NCBI GenBank assembly: GCA_036502085.1
Contig: DASXZD010000043.1
Location: 1 to 64,000, forward strand
Length of the DNA: 64,000 bases
Source of the DNA: PALSA-505 sp036502085
GTDB taxonomy: Bacteria; Actinomycetota; Actinomycetes; Streptosporangiales; Streptosporangiaceae
Direction: 5' to 3'
Shown here: in pieces, positions 41,991 to 50,247 of the stretch
How the letters are laid out: each line of letters starts with the position of its first letter
Position numbering within the stretch: position 1 is the stretch's first letter
Position numbers and translations under genes: made by a program
The notes under the pieces: generated by a model
The model's input: the letters and a program-made list of their open reading frames with translations, nothing else
What the model was told of the DNA's origin: nothing
Databases searched by the model: none

Positions 41991-42761
41991 ATGAACCTCA
42001 ACTCCGAGCCGCGCAAGCGGGCACGCCGCCAGGGACCTGCCACGCTGCGCGGCAAGCACATCCCGCAGACAACGACCGACCAGCGGCTGCTCGATCGCCG
42101 CGGCCCCGCCGACTGGGTGCACACCGACCCCTGGCGGGTGATGCGGATCCAGGCGGAGTTCGTGGAGGGCTTCGGGCTCCTCGCCGAGCTCGGGCCGGCG
42201 GTTTCGGTGTTCGGCTCGGCCCGGGTGCTGCCTGGCTCGGCTGAATACGGTTGTGCCGAACGGATAGGTGCCGAGCTTGCGCAGGCAGGGTACGCCGTGA
42301 TCACTGGCGGCGGTCCCGGCGTGATGGAGGCGGCCAACAAGGGCGCGGTCAGCGCGAACGGCGTCTCGGTGGGCCTCGGCATCGAGCTGCCGATGGAGAT
42401 GGGCCTCAACGATTACGTCGAAATCGGCCTGGAATTCCGGTACTTCTTCGTCCGCAAGACCGTGTTCATCAAGTACTCGCAGGCCTTCGTGGTGCTGCCG
42501 GGCGGGTTCGGCACGCTGGACGAACTGTTCGAGGCGCTGACCCTGGTGCAGACCGGGAAGATCACCAAGTTCCCGATCGTGCTGGTCGGCAGCGGCTACT
42601 GGTCCGGCCTGCTGACCTGGATCAAGGACACGCTGCTGACCCAGGGGAAGGTCTCAGAGGCGGACCCTGAGCTGCTGTTCGTGGCGGACAACCCGGCGGA
42701 AGTCGCCGCGATCATCCAGAACGCCCATAACCACCACCAGGGAGTGGCCGCGTTCCCCTGA
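41991..42761 (+). CDS. LOG-family nucleotide 5'-monophosphate phosphoribohydrolase
   Basis: 256 residues from the ATG at 41991. The LOG signatures are GGGPGVMEAANKGA and PGGFGTLDELFEALT, with catalytic Arg in EFRYFFVRKT. LOG proteins release the base from cytokinin-type or other nucleotides; the bacterial role is often unclear. The N-terminal 40 residues are Lys/Arg-rich. Its last 50 bases overlap the convergent gene at 42712. Confidence 0.92.
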   Translation: MNLNSEPRKRARRQGPATLRGKHIPQTTTDQRLLDRRGPADWVHTDPWRVMRIQAEFVEGFGLLAELGPAVSVFGSARVLPGSAEYGCAERIGAELAQAGYAVITGGGPGVMEAANKGAVSANGVSVGLGIELPMEMGLNDYVEIGLEFRYFFVRKTVFIKYSQAFVVLPGGFGTLDELFEALTLVQTGKITKFPIVLVGSGYWSGLLTWIKDTLLTQGKVSEADPELLFVADNPAEVAAIIQNAHNHHQGVAAFP

Positions 42762-43125
42762 TCGACTCGGCCATGTCGATGGCCCGCCGCACTTCGGTCA
42801 CGTGCCGGGTCCTGACCGCGGCCGCGCCCAGCCAGGCACACAGGGCTGCGGCTGCCGCGGCCGCCTGCGGGCTCCCGGCCGCGTCGGCGTCCACCATGAC
42901 CCGCCAGCCCGCCTCGATCAGCCCGGCCGCCTCGCTCAGATCGCGGCAGATCAGCAAGGCTCCGGTGCGCCGCGCGACCGCAGGGTCTTCGGTCACGGGC
43001 ACCGGCGGCGGCTGGCCATCGTCGGCCACGAGCAGGATCCTGGCCGGCCGCGGCTGCTGATCCGCGGGCGGGTCTTCGGGCGGGTCTTCGGGCGGCTCCT
43101 CGGGCGACTTCACCCCCCAGAGCAT
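42712..43125 (-). CDS. Small protein resembling the C-terminus of dihydropteroate synthase
   Basis: 137 residues, convergent with and overlapping the LOG gene by 50 bp. After an acidic Pro-rich start (residues 1-28) comes a Rossmann-like segment (ARILLVADDGQPPPVPV; GALLICRDLSEAAGLIEAGWRVMVDAD). The end, AAAVRTRHVTEVRRAIDMAESIRGTRP, resembles the last helix region of FolP. It lacks the pterin-binding barrel, so it cannot be a full synthase. A conserved unknown of this locus is likely. Confidence 0.6.
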   Translation of the reverse strand: MLWGVKSPEEPPEDPPEDPPADQQPRPARILLVADDGQPPPVPVTEDPAVARRTGALLICRDLSEAAGLIEAGWRVMVDADAAGSPQAAAAAAALCAWLGAAAVRTRHVTEVRRAIDMAESIRGTRPLPGGGYGRSG

Positions 43126-43139
43126 GGCACGATGCGTAT

Positions 43140-44123
43140 GTGCCTGTGGTCATGCTGGTCGTCGCTGCGGCGGTGCTTGTCGGGGTCATTGCGGTCGCGG
43201 TCGGCCGCGGTGGCGAGCTGACGTACTTTCAGGCCGACTACGCGCCGCTCCGGCTGGACGAGGTGTCCGCTACGGACGTCGTGCTGTTCCGGCCGCCGCT
43301 CACCCTCTGGGGGTACAACGCGCAGGCCACCGACGAGGCGCTGAACCGCATCGCCGACGCGCTCACCGAACGCGACATCGAGCTCAGCGCGCTGCGCCAC
43401 CAGGTCGAGACGCTGCGGGAGTCTCCGGGACCGTCTGCCGGGCGGGAGTCTCCGGGGCCGTCTGCCGGGCCGGAATCCACGGGGCGGGACCTGGAGTCAA
43501 CCGGGCGGGGCCTGGAGTCAACGGGGCGAGGCCGGTTCCGCGGTGAGGATGAGCCGGGGGACGAGCCTGACCTTTCCGCGGGGGGCCGGGAGGGGCAGCC
43601 GTCGGGCACTGGCTGGGCCGAGCCGGCCGGCTCGCCGCGTCCGCCGGGTGTGCTGCCGCCAGGCCCGCGGCCGCCGGGCTGGCGGCCTTCGGGGCTGGGT
43701 GATGCTCGTTCGGCTATGGACCGGGACCCGGCCTTGGACTCAGGCTCTGACCTGGCCTCGGACTGGGGCTCGGACTCAGATGAGGCGGCGGCTCCGGGCG
43801 GCGCTCGGCCCCCGGATGCGCTGTCGCCCGGCTCGTGGGCTGAGTCGCCCTCCGAGGCCCCGCTTCCGCGTCGGCTGCCTTCCGGCGGCCGCGCCCCCAG
43901 GCCCTTCGGCGATCCTGCGGCCGACGCGCCGACCTCCCCGTCGCCCTACGCTCTCCCCAGACGCCCCGGGGACAGCGAGATGGGCGCTGATGTCTTCACG
44001 CCGCGCTCTCGGCTCAAGCGAACGGACGCCGCATCTGCGGACCTTCCCGCCGCGGACCACGGGGATCAGGATCCGCTCACCGACCCGGAGTTCTCCGGCG
44101 GCGATGAGGAGGACGGCTGGTGA
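43140..44123 (+). CDS. DivIVA-like domain membrane protein
   Basis: 327 residues from the GTG at 43140. One N-terminal helix (VVMLVVAAAVLVGVIAVAVG) is followed by a short DivIVA-like segment (about 44-92, TDVVLFRPPLTLWGYNAQATDEALNRIADALTERD). The remaining 230 residues are Pro/Gly/Ser/Asp-rich with repeats (ESPGPSAG, ESTGRGL). It matches the small DivIVA-domain protein encoded before tag in actinobacteria. Its stop overlaps the tag GTG (GTGA). Confidence 0.75.
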   Translation: MPVVMLVVAAAVLVGVIAVAVGRGGELTYFQADYAPLRLDEVSATDVVLFRPPLTLWGYNAQATDEALNRIADALTERDIELSALRHQVETLRESPGPSAGRESPGPSAGPESTGRDLESTGRGLESTGRGRFRGEDEPGDEPDLSAGGREGQPSGTGWAEPAGSPRPPGVLPPGPRPPGWRPSGLGDARSAMDRDPALDSGSDLASDWGSDSDEAAAPGGARPPDALSPGSWAESPSEAPLPRRLPSGGRAPRPFGDPAADAPTSPSPYALPRRPGDSEMGADVFTPRSRLKRTDAASADLPAADHGDQDPLTDPEFSGGDEEDGW

Positions 44124-44740
44124 CCGAGCCAGGCCGCGGCCCGGTGATCGGGCCGGACGGACAGCCGCGCTGCCCGTGGGGCCTGAGCACACCCGAATAC
44201 GTCACCTATCACGACGACGAATGGGGTCGCCCGGTCCGCGACGACCGGGGCATCTTCGAGCGGCTGTGCCTGGAGGCGTTCCAGTCGGGGCTGTCGTGGC
44301 TCACGATCTTGCGCAAGCGGGAGAATTTCCGCGCGGCGTTCGGCGGTTTCGCGATGGAGTCCGTTGCCGCCTATGGCCCCGACGACGTGGCGCGCCTGAT
44401 GGCCGACGCAGGGATCGTCCGCAACCGGGCCAAGATCGACGCCGCGATCCGTAACGCACGGGCCGCCCTGGAGCTTCCCGACGGCCTGGCCGCGCTGATC
44501 TGGTCTTATGCACCCGTCCCGTCAGTACCGGACTCGTCAGGTGATCCGCGGCGATCCGGCGGCCCGCGCACGCTGGAAGACCTGCCCGCCGCCTCGGCCG
44601 AGTCGAAGGCACTCGCCCGCGACCTCAAGCGCCGCGGCTTTGCCTTCACCGGCCCGGTAACCGTCTACTCGACCATGCAGGCGTGCGGCATCGTAGACGA
44701 TCACCTATTCGGCTGCTTCCGCCGTGGCGCCTACACCTGA
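44120..44740 (+). CDS. tag: DNA-3-methyladenine glycosylase I
   Basis: 206 residues from the GTG at 44120. Features: RCPWGLSTPEYVTYHDDEWGRPV, FERLCLEAFQSGLSWLTIL, the zinc-binding C-terminal QACGIVDDHLFGCF, and catalytic Glu in the helix-hairpin-helix-type fold. It excises 3-methyladenine from alkylated DNA. It is coupled to the DivIVA-like gene. Confidence 0.95.
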   Translation: MTEPGRGPVIGPDGQPRCPWGLSTPEYVTYHDDEWGRPVRDDRGIFERLCLEAFQSGLSWLTILRKRENFRAAFGGFAMESVAAYGPDDVARLMADAGIVRNRAKIDAAIRNARAALELPDGLAALIWSYAPVPSVPDSSGDPRRSGGPRTLEDLPAASAESKALARDLKRRGFAFTGPVTVYSTMQACGIVDDHLFGCFRRGAYT

Positions 44741-44757
44741 CTCCGGCGCACCTGCTG

Positions 44758-45543
44758 TTACTTGCCCTGGTAGACGGGCTGCTGCTTGGCGACGAACGCT
44801 AGCGTGGCGGACCGGTGGTCTGCGGTCTGGCCGAGCCGCGACTGCATGTCCGCCTCGTTCTCCAGAGCTTCGGGCAGCGCATGCGTGGCGGCGAAGGCGA
44901 GGGCCTGCTTGATGCCGGCGTAGGCGGCGGTCGGGCCGGTCGCCAGCCGGGCGGCAAGCTGCTGCGCCGCCGCGGCGAGCTCGTCGTCATCGACCACGCT
45001 GCTGAACAGGCCGAGCTGGCAGGCTCGCTCGGCGTCGATGGGCTCGGCGAGCATGAGCAGCTCGGCCGCCCTGGCCGGGCCGGCCAGCCGCTGCAAGGTC
45101 CAGGAGGCGCCCGAGTCCGGGCCCAGCCCGACCCGGGCGAACGCCATCATCACGCTGGCCCGGCGGGCGGCCAGCCGGAGGTCGCAGGCGAACGCGAGCG
45201 ATGCGCCGGCGCCGGCTGCGACGCCGTTCACCGCGGCGATTACCGGCTTGGCCATCGTCGTGATCGTGGTGACGATCGGGTTGTAGTGCGCACGAACGGT
45301 GTCGCTCAGATCCGCGCCCGCTTCCAGTGCCTCCGCGTGCTCGACCAGGTCCTGGCCCGCGCAGAATCCGCGCCCCGCGCCCGTGATGATCACGGCCCGC
45401 ACCTGCTCGTCGGCCGCGGCGCGCCGCAGCGTGGCCAGCAGCTCGGCCTTCATCTCGGTGGTCAGCGCGTTCCTGGCCTCCGGGCGGTTCAGCGTGATGC
45501 TGGCTACCGCGTCATCGACGGCGTACAGCACGGTGTCGGACAC
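44758..45543 (-). CDS. Enoyl-CoA hydratase/isomerase (PaaG-like)
   Basis: 261 residues from the GTG at 45543. Crotonase signatures: GAGRGFCAGQDL (oxyanion hole), AVNGVAAGAGASLAFACDLRLAA and FARVGLGPDSGASWTLQRL, with an Asp in GPDSG at the PaaG position. It would act on enoyl-CoA or phenylacetyl-CoA epoxide intermediates. The PaaX-type regulator gene ends 9 bases upstream, so both are likely one operon, consistent with phenylacetate-type catabolism. Confidence 0.9.
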   Translation of the reverse strand: MSDTVLYAVDDAVASITLNRPEARNALTTEMKAELLATLRRAAADEQVRAVIITGAGRGFCAGQDLVEHAEALEAGADLSDTVRAHYNPIVTTITTMAKPVIAAVNGVAAGAGASLAFACDLRLAARRASVMMAFARVGLGPDSGASWTLQRLAGPARAAELLMLAEPIDAERACQLGLFSSVVDDDELAAAAQQLAARLATGPTAAYAGIKQALAFAATHALPEALENEADMQSRLGQTADHRSATLAFVAKQQPVYQGK

Positions 45544-45552
45544 TGCGGTCTC

Positions 45553-46359
45553 CTAGGGTGTGCGAGCGGCCCGGCTGTCGCCCGCGGCCAGGCAGCAGTC
45601 CACGAAACCGGACGCCGCAGGCAGCAGGCGGGCCGATTCTACGTTGAAGAACTCCGCCGCCGCAGTGCCCGGCCACTCCTGCGGGAGTAGTTCCACCGGC
45701 AGTCCGGGATCGCGGAACAGGAACTTGCGCCAGCCGTGCACGAGCTTGCTCCGCGCGGCGAAGATCACCTCGTCGGTTGCGTCCTCGCCGACCGGTGCCA
45801 TCAGCGCGCGCGCGTCGGCGAGCCAGTTCCGGTAGGCCCGCGCCAGCGTGTCCAGATCCCAGGTCCTGGCCAGCAGGCCGCGGGCGTCGCCGTCGTACCT
45901 GGCCGCGAACGGCTCCACCCTGACGCGCTCCGATTCGCGCAGCGCCTCCAGCTCGGGCGAGGGGTGCGGGCTCAGCCACGTCGTGTCGTCGAGCTGCGCG
46001 TAGCCGAGATACCTGAGGCTCGCCTGCACCCGCTCGCGGCGGGTGCGCTCGCGTACCCGCTCCACCACGACCAGGTGCCAGCCGCCGTCCCAGTCGATGC
46101 TGCCGCGCGAGTAAATCCGCTCCGCCGCCTCGTCCAGCCGGCTGACCGCCCGCGGGGTCAGCGCGTACCCGGCCACCGCCCCGATCCGGACCGGCTGCAG
46201 CCAGCCCTGCCGCACCATCCGCGAAATCGCGGTCCTGACCGCGGGCGAGGCGATGCCGAGACTGGCCAGCATCCGGACAAGCGCCGCGACCGGAGCCTGG
46301 GCGCCGCGCGAGCGTAGATGGTCACCGTAGAGGTCGAAGAGAGCCGAACGAGCGTCCAC
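45553..46359 (-). CDS. paaX: PaaX-family transcriptional regulator
   Basis: 268 residues from the GTG at 46359; a TTG 39 bases up is an alternative. The N-terminal winged helix (ARSALFDLYGDHLRSRGAQAP then LVRMLASLGIASPAVRTAISRMVRQGWL) and the PaaX middle (WHLVVVERVRERTRRERVQASLRYLGYAQLDDTTWLSPH) are clear. PaaX represses phenylacetate genes and responds to phenylacetyl-CoA. A 20-bp palindrome sits directly before the start. Confidence 0.93.
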   Translation of the reverse strand: MDARSALFDLYGDHLRSRGAQAPVAALVRMLASLGIASPAVRTAISRMVRQGWLQPVRIGAVAGYALTPRAVSRLDEAAERIYSRGSIDWDGGWHLVVVERVRERTRRERVQASLRYLGYAQLDDTTWLSPHPSPELEALRESERVRVEPFAARYDGDARGLLARTWDLDTLARAYRNWLADARALMAPVGEDATDEVIFAARSKLVHGWRKFLFRDPGLPVELLPQEWPGTAAAEFFNVESARLLPAASGFVDCCLAAGDSRAARTP

Positions 46360-46362
46360 ACT

Positions 46363-46382
46363 CCAAGTCTTGCCTGACTTGG
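46363..46382. promoter_or_regulatory. Palindromic operator candidate at the paaX start
   Basis: CCAAGTC-TTGCCT-GACTTGG has perfect 7-bp arms with a 6-bp spacer. It ends 3 bases before the paaX GTG and covers its ribosome-binding region. Autoregulation by the PaaX-like protein is the simplest reading. Confidence 0.6.
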
Positions 46383-46597
46383 CGCAATTTTGGGGCAAGT
46401 CCGTCGTGGTTCGGGGCCGATGCGGAGCTGATCGTTACCATTCACCGGCCGAACACGGGATAATGGACGCCACTGATCGACAAGGTTGTGGTTAGCCGGT
46501 CCCGCGGCCCACGCCGGGCCGCCGCGGCCCTGCAGGGAGCCAGTTACCGCGGGGCACCCTCGGCTCCGCGCGGCGCCAGGCAGGAAGGGGATGACGA

Positions 46598-46765
46598 ATG
46601 GCGGCGATGAAGCCGCGGACAGGCGACGGTCCGCTTGAGGTCACGAAGGAGGGCCGCGGCATTGTGATGCGTGTCCCTCTTGAAGGTGGCGGCCGGCTCG
46701 TGGTTGAGCTATCGGCCGATGAAGCGGCCAAGCTAGGCGACGCCCTCAAGTCCGCCGTCGGCTGA
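46598..46765 (+). CDS. DUF3117 family protein
   Basis: 55 residues; the ATG at 46598 follows GGAAGGGG. The sequence MAAMKPRTGDGPLEVTKEGR, then GIVMRVPLEGGGRLVVELSADEAAKLGDALK, is the nearly invariant DUF3117 protein of actinobacteria. It is a small beta-rich protein of unknown function, normally found in this neighbourhood (between tag and sigE). It is convergent with the O-methyltransferase gene, 7 bases away. Confidence 0.93.
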   Translation: MAAMKPRTGDGPLEVTKEGRGIVMRVPLEGGGRLVVELSADEAAKLGDALKSAVG

Positions 46766-46772
46766 TCTGGAT

Positions 46773-47411
46773 CTACTCTCCCCGTTTAACCGCGGCCAGC
46801 AGGCCGTCGCCGACCGGAAGGAGCAGCGGAACGAGGTGCTCATCGGACCTGATGCGCATCGATACCTCCCTGATCGCCGTGGTGTCTTCGTCGTCGCAGC
46901 CGGGATCTGCGACCCTGTCGTGCCACAGCGCATTATCGAAGGTCACGATGCCGCCCGGGCGCAGTAGCCGCAGTGCTGCCGACAGGTATTCGGGATACTC
47001 CTGCTTATCCGCGTCGCAGCAGACCATGTCGTACCCGCCGTCGGTCAGCCGGGGCAGCACGTCGAGCGCACGGCCGCCAATCAGCCGGTACCTATTAGCG
47101 GCAAACCCTGCCTCGGTGAGCGCCTGGCGTGCCAGCCGCTGGTGTTCCGGCTCGAAATCGACGCTCGTGAGGACCCCGTCGGGAAGCATCCCCCGGAGCA
47201 GCCAGATCCCGGAGACGCCACAGCCGGTGCCGATCTCCGCGACGGCCCTGGCCCCGATGGCGGCCGCGAGGAAACGGAGCGTGGCGCCGCTGACCGGGCC
47301 GACCGGCACCGCTCCGCCGACTTCGGCTGCGTTCTGCCTGGCCAGCAGCAGCGGCTCGTCCTCGACGAGGAACTCCTCGACGTATGCCTGTGTGGCCTCT
47401 GTGCTGGTGAT
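46773..47411 (-). CDS. SAM-dependent O-methyltransferase (family 3) with ATC start
   Basis: 212 residues if translation starts at the ATC at 47411, which stands 5-6 bases after GGGGAGG. No ATG, GTG or TTG gives the conserved N-terminus (TQAYVEEFLVEDEPLLLARQNAAEVGG). SAM motif EIGTGCGVSGIWLLRG; CCDADKQEYPEYL and FDNALWHDRV match the catechol O-methyltransferase-like family. The gene is divergent from sigE, as Rv1220c is from sigE in M. tuberculosis. Substrate unknown. Confidence 0.85.
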   Translation of the reverse strand: MTSTEATQAYVEEFLVEDEPLLLARQNAAEVGGAVPVGPVSGATLRFLAAAIGARAVAEIGTGCGVSGIWLLRGMLPDGVLTSVDFEPEHQRLARQALTEAGFAANRYRLIGGRALDVLPRLTDGGYDMVCCDADKQEYPEYLSAALRLLRPGGIVTFDNALWHDRVADPGCDDEDTTAIREVSMRIRSDEHLVPLLLPVGDGLLAAVKRGE

Positions 47412-47471
47412 GGCTGCCTCCCCAGGAGAGCTACTGCTCCGTGCGCAGCCTAGCGCCGCCTGATGGAGATC

Positions 47472-47499
47472 GGGAACCAGCGGGCCATCTGCGGGCGTT
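47472..47499 (+). promoter_or_regulatory. ECF (SigE-type) promoter candidate for sigE
   Basis: GGGAAC (47472-47477), an 18-bp spacer, and CGTT (47496-47499) match the GGAAC-N16-18-CGTT pattern of ECF promoters. It lies about 50 bp before the proposed sigE start at 47550, which suggests that SigE drives its own gene. Confidence 0.6.
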
Positions 47500-47549
47500 A
47501 CTCGAGGCAGGCGGCGCTCGGCTGGCCAAGGAGGGGAAGTCCAGGCACC

Positions 47550-48239
47550 ATGGTGGTAGAGGCAGCAGCACCAGGCGCGAGAGGGGAGGCCGTGGACAAG
47601 ATCGAGCAGCTTGATGCGGTGGCCCCGTGGACCCCGCCGAGCTGGGAAGAGGTTGTCCGTACCCACTCTGCGCGGGTGTATCGCCTCGCCTACCGGCTGA
47701 CTGGCAACAAGCATGACGCCGAGGATCTCACCCAGGAGGTCTTCGTCCGGGTCTTCCGGTCGCTGTCCAGCTACACGCCGGGCACGTTCGAGGGCTGGCT
47801 GCACCGGATCACCACCAACCTCTTCCTCGACATGGCCCGGCGCAGGCAGCGGATCCGGTTCGAGGGGCTCGGTGACGAGACGGCCGAGCGGCTGCAGAGC
47901 GGGCCGACTCCGGCGCAGGCCTTCGACGACCGCCACCTGGACAGCGACATCCAGAGCGCCCTGGAGGCCCTGGCCCCGGAGTACCGGGCGGCCGTGGTGC
48001 TCTGTGACATCGAAGGCCTGTCGTATGAGGAGATCGCGGTCACCCTCGGGGTGAAGCTCGGCACCGTGCGCAGCCGCATTCACCGGGGCCGGGCCCAGCT
48101 CAGGGCCGCTCTAGATCATCGCCGCCCGCGCAAGCCAGGCGACACCAGGGAGCCTGCGGCCACCCAGGTAACCGTGCCGCAGGCGTCGATCAGTGCCCCC
48201 GCCCCGCACGTTCAGGCGAAGCGGAGTGAACAGGCGTGA
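47550..48239 (+). CDS. sigE: ECF RNA polymerase sigma factor SigE
   Basis: 229 residues from the ATG at 47550; a GTG at 47592 and an ATG at 47463 are alternatives, the last being upstream of the promoter candidate. Sigma region 2 (VRTHSARVYRLAYRLTGNKHDAEDLTQEVFVRVFRSLSSY) and region 4 (LAPEYRAAVVLCDIEGLSYEEIAVTLGVKLGTVRSRIHRGR) are intact. It directs the envelope-stress response. The anti-sigma gene overlaps its stop (GTGA), and the order OMT-sigE-rseA-tatB is as in mycobacteria. Confidence 0.95.
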   Translation: MVVEAAAPGARGEAVDKIEQLDAVAPWTPPSWEEVVRTHSARVYRLAYRLTGNKHDAEDLTQEVFVRVFRSLSSYTPGTFEGWLHRITTNLFLDMARRRQRIRFEGLGDETAERLQSGPTPAQAFDDRHLDSDIQSALEALAPEYRAAVVLCDIEGLSYEEIAVTLGVKLGTVRSRIHRGRAQLRAALDHRRPRKPGDTREPAATQVTVPQASISAPAPHVQAKRSEQA

Positions 48240-48859
48240 GTCATCTCGGGCGGCGGCTTTCCGCGCTCATCGATGGTGAGCTGAGCGACACCGAACGCGA
48301 CCAGGTTTACGCGCACCTGGTCAGCTGCGAGGAATGCCGGGGCGAAGCGTCCGCGCTGCGGACCATCAAGCGCCGCGTCGGCGGTCTCGGCGAGACGCCC
48401 GCGGACGGCACGCTGACCAGCCGGCTGATCGCCCTGGCGGCCCTGGGCGAACCGCCGCCACCGCGGCCGCGATTCCTGGCCGCGCCGCGGACCCGGGTGT
48501 CGATGACCGCGTTCCCCGGCGGGGACATCACCTCCCGGCCGCCGGCCTGGAACGACGTCCCGGAGTGGTACGGCAGCGAGCCCGCGGGCGCCGATGCCGA
48601 GGCCACCCCCGCCGCATCATCGGCTGGCCGCGGGCGGCCGCACGCCCGCTACGTCGTGGCGGGCGCGGTGGCAGCACTGGCCGTTGGTCTCGGCGCCGCG
48701 TCATTCGCGGCGGGCGGCGAGCAGCCGTCAGGACCAAGGGTCGCTCCCGAAGTCGACATGTACTCCTTCGAGCACGCGGTGAACACGGGCGAGCTGCCCC
48801 TGATGATGTCCCGCGAGTTCTCTGTCGCCAAGCAGGCTGGCGTCCGCGCAAGACCGTGA
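48236..48859 (+). CDS. rseA: Anti-sigma factor RseA-like (zinc-binding ZAS domain)
   Basis: 207 residues from the GTG at 48236, overlapping sigE. The N-terminal domain has HLVSCEEC (His27-x3-Cys-x2-Cys), the zinc anti-sigma motif. A membrane helix (about 139-160, YVVAGAVAALAVGLGAASFA) follows, and a short outer part contains YSFEHAVNTGELPLM. It holds SigE inactive until stress releases it. It is coupled to the RseB-like gene (GTGA). Confidence 0.9.
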   Translation: MSHLGRRLSALIDGELSDTERDQVYAHLVSCEECRGEASALRTIKRRVGGLGETPADGTLTSRLIALAALGEPPPPRPRFLAAPRTRVSMTAFPGGDITSRPPAWNDVPEWYGSEPAGADAEATPAASSAGRGRPHARYVVAGAVAALAVGLGAASFAAGGEQPSGPRVAPEVDMYSFEHAVNTGELPLMMSREFSVAKQAGVRARP

Positions 48860-50127
48860 ACCTTGCTCCGCACCCCCGGTGCGGCCCGGCGGGCCGTCGT
48901 GCTGTCACCATCGTCGGCGCGGTCGGCTTGCTCGCGCTGGTCTTGTCGGCTGTGGACGGCAGCGATCCCGTGGCCGGCCACCCGGTGCCGCGCGGGCCAG
49001 CCGCGCCGTGGAACGGGTCTGCCTCGGCGGCAGCCGCCGTGGGCGCGGACTCGATGACGGCGCGCGCCGCCGGCCTGCGCCTGCTGACGGCGGCGGCCAC
49101 GGCCGCCCGGGTCTCCTCCTATCAGGGCGTGCAGGTCATCTCGTGGCGGATACCGGACGGCAGCGGCTCATGGCTTGGCTCGGGGACTGGCCAGGCGGCG
49201 GTCGATGTCTGGCACCAGTCCGGGCTCGGCACGCTCACCCGGATGGCCAGCGCCGGGCCTGCCTCGGCCTGGTCGCAGCTGACCGATGACCCGGACGACC
49301 AGCTTCCCGATGGCGTGCTCGGCCTCACCCCCCGGCTGCTCGGGCTGCTCGCCCGGCACTACGCGGTGTTCTACGCCGGGCTTGGCTCGGCGGACGGACG
49401 GCCGGCCCGGATCGTCGAGGTCATGCGACCGAACGGCACCGCGGCCGCGATGTTCTGGCTGGACAGTGCGACGAATCTGCCGCTGCGCCGCGAGCTCTTC
49501 GACTCCGGCGCAGACATGATCAGCGAAGACGCGTTCGCCAGCCTGAAGCTCGGCCGTCCGGCCGGCGTCCCCGTTCCCGCTTCCGCGGGAACGCCCGCTT
49601 CCGCGGGAACGCCCGCTTCCGCGGGGACAGGGGCGGGAACGCCGGCCGACGCGCCGTCGCCGGCCGTCGTCCTGCAGCCGTGGACCGATGAGCTCAGCGC
49701 CGCCCGGCTGGCCACGCTGCGGGCCAGTGGCTGGCCGGTGCCGGGCTTCGGGTCCGCCGGGCTGACCTTGTTCGAGGCCAGCGAGGCGGCCACGGCGGCC
49801 GGCCAGGTGATCGACCTGTCCTACTCCGACGGCCTGTCCGCGGTGTCGGTGTTCGTCCAGCGCGGTCGGCTGCCCGCCTTCTTCCCTGGGTGGCGGGAAA
49901 CGACTCTGCGCGGCCATGCCCTCTACGTCCGCGACCCGGCCGACCCGGCTCAGCCGAGTCTGACGTGGTCGGCGGACGGGTTCGTGTACACCGTGCTGGC
50001 CGATGCGCCCGGCACCCTGATCGCCCAGGTGGTGAACGCGCTGCCGCACGACACGCGGCCCGGGTTCTGGAGGCGCATCGGCCACGGCGTCCGGCGCCTG
50101 CTCTCCTGGGCCAACCCGTTTCGCTGA
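48856..50127 (+). CDS. RseB/MucB-like secreted sigma-E regulatory protein
   Basis: 423 residues from the GTG at 48856, overlapping rseA. A signal or anchor helix (about 15-32, AVTIVGAVGLLALVLSAV) is followed by an LolA/RseB-like N-domain (about 60-235, ARVSSYQGVQVISWRIP, VEVMRPNGTAAAMFWLDSATNLPLRRELF split by strands). The C-domain (about 270-400) contains GWPVPGFGSAGLTL and YSDGLSAVSVFVQRGRL. An 18-bp unit repeated three times (49576-49629) encodes PASAGT. It likely senses envelope damage and protects RseA. It stands where mycobacteria have HtrA. Confidence 0.85.
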   Translation: MNLAPHPRCGPAGRRAVTIVGAVGLLALVLSAVDGSDPVAGHPVPRGPAAPWNGSASAAAAVGADSMTARAAGLRLLTAAATAARVSSYQGVQVISWRIPDGSGSWLGSGTGQAAVDVWHQSGLGTLTRMASAGPASAWSQLTDDPDDQLPDGVLGLTPRLLGLLARHYAVFYAGLGSADGRPARIVEVMRPNGTAAAMFWLDSATNLPLRRELFDSGADMISEDAFASLKLGRPAGVPVPASAGTPASAGTPASAGTGAGTPADAPSPAVVLQPWTDELSAARLATLRASGWPVPGFGSAGLTLFEASEAATAAGQVIDLSYSDGLSAVSVFVQRGRLPAFFPGWRETTLRGHALYVRDPADPAQPSLTWSADGFVYTVLADAPGTLIAQVVNALPHDTRPGFWRRIGHGVRRLLSWANPFR

Positions 50128-50201
50128 CCGGTAAGCGTCACCGCTGAAAGGCCTCGACCGCGGCACCGATAACCGCGACCGAACCAGCTACAGTGGAAGA
50201 A

Positions 50202-50218
50202 CCGGGCACGGTGCCCGG
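50202..50218. terminator. Perfect 17-bp palindrome between rseB-like and tatB genes
   Basis: CCGGGCAC-G-GTGCCCGG, 8-bp arms. It lies 75 bp past the RseB-like stop and 30 bp before the tatB start. It may be a partial terminator or a regulator site; the very short loop favours DNA binding or an RNA hairpin with a 3-base loop. Confidence 0.4.
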
Positions 50219-50247
50219 CGGGCCGAACGGATCCCGGAGAGTCTTGA

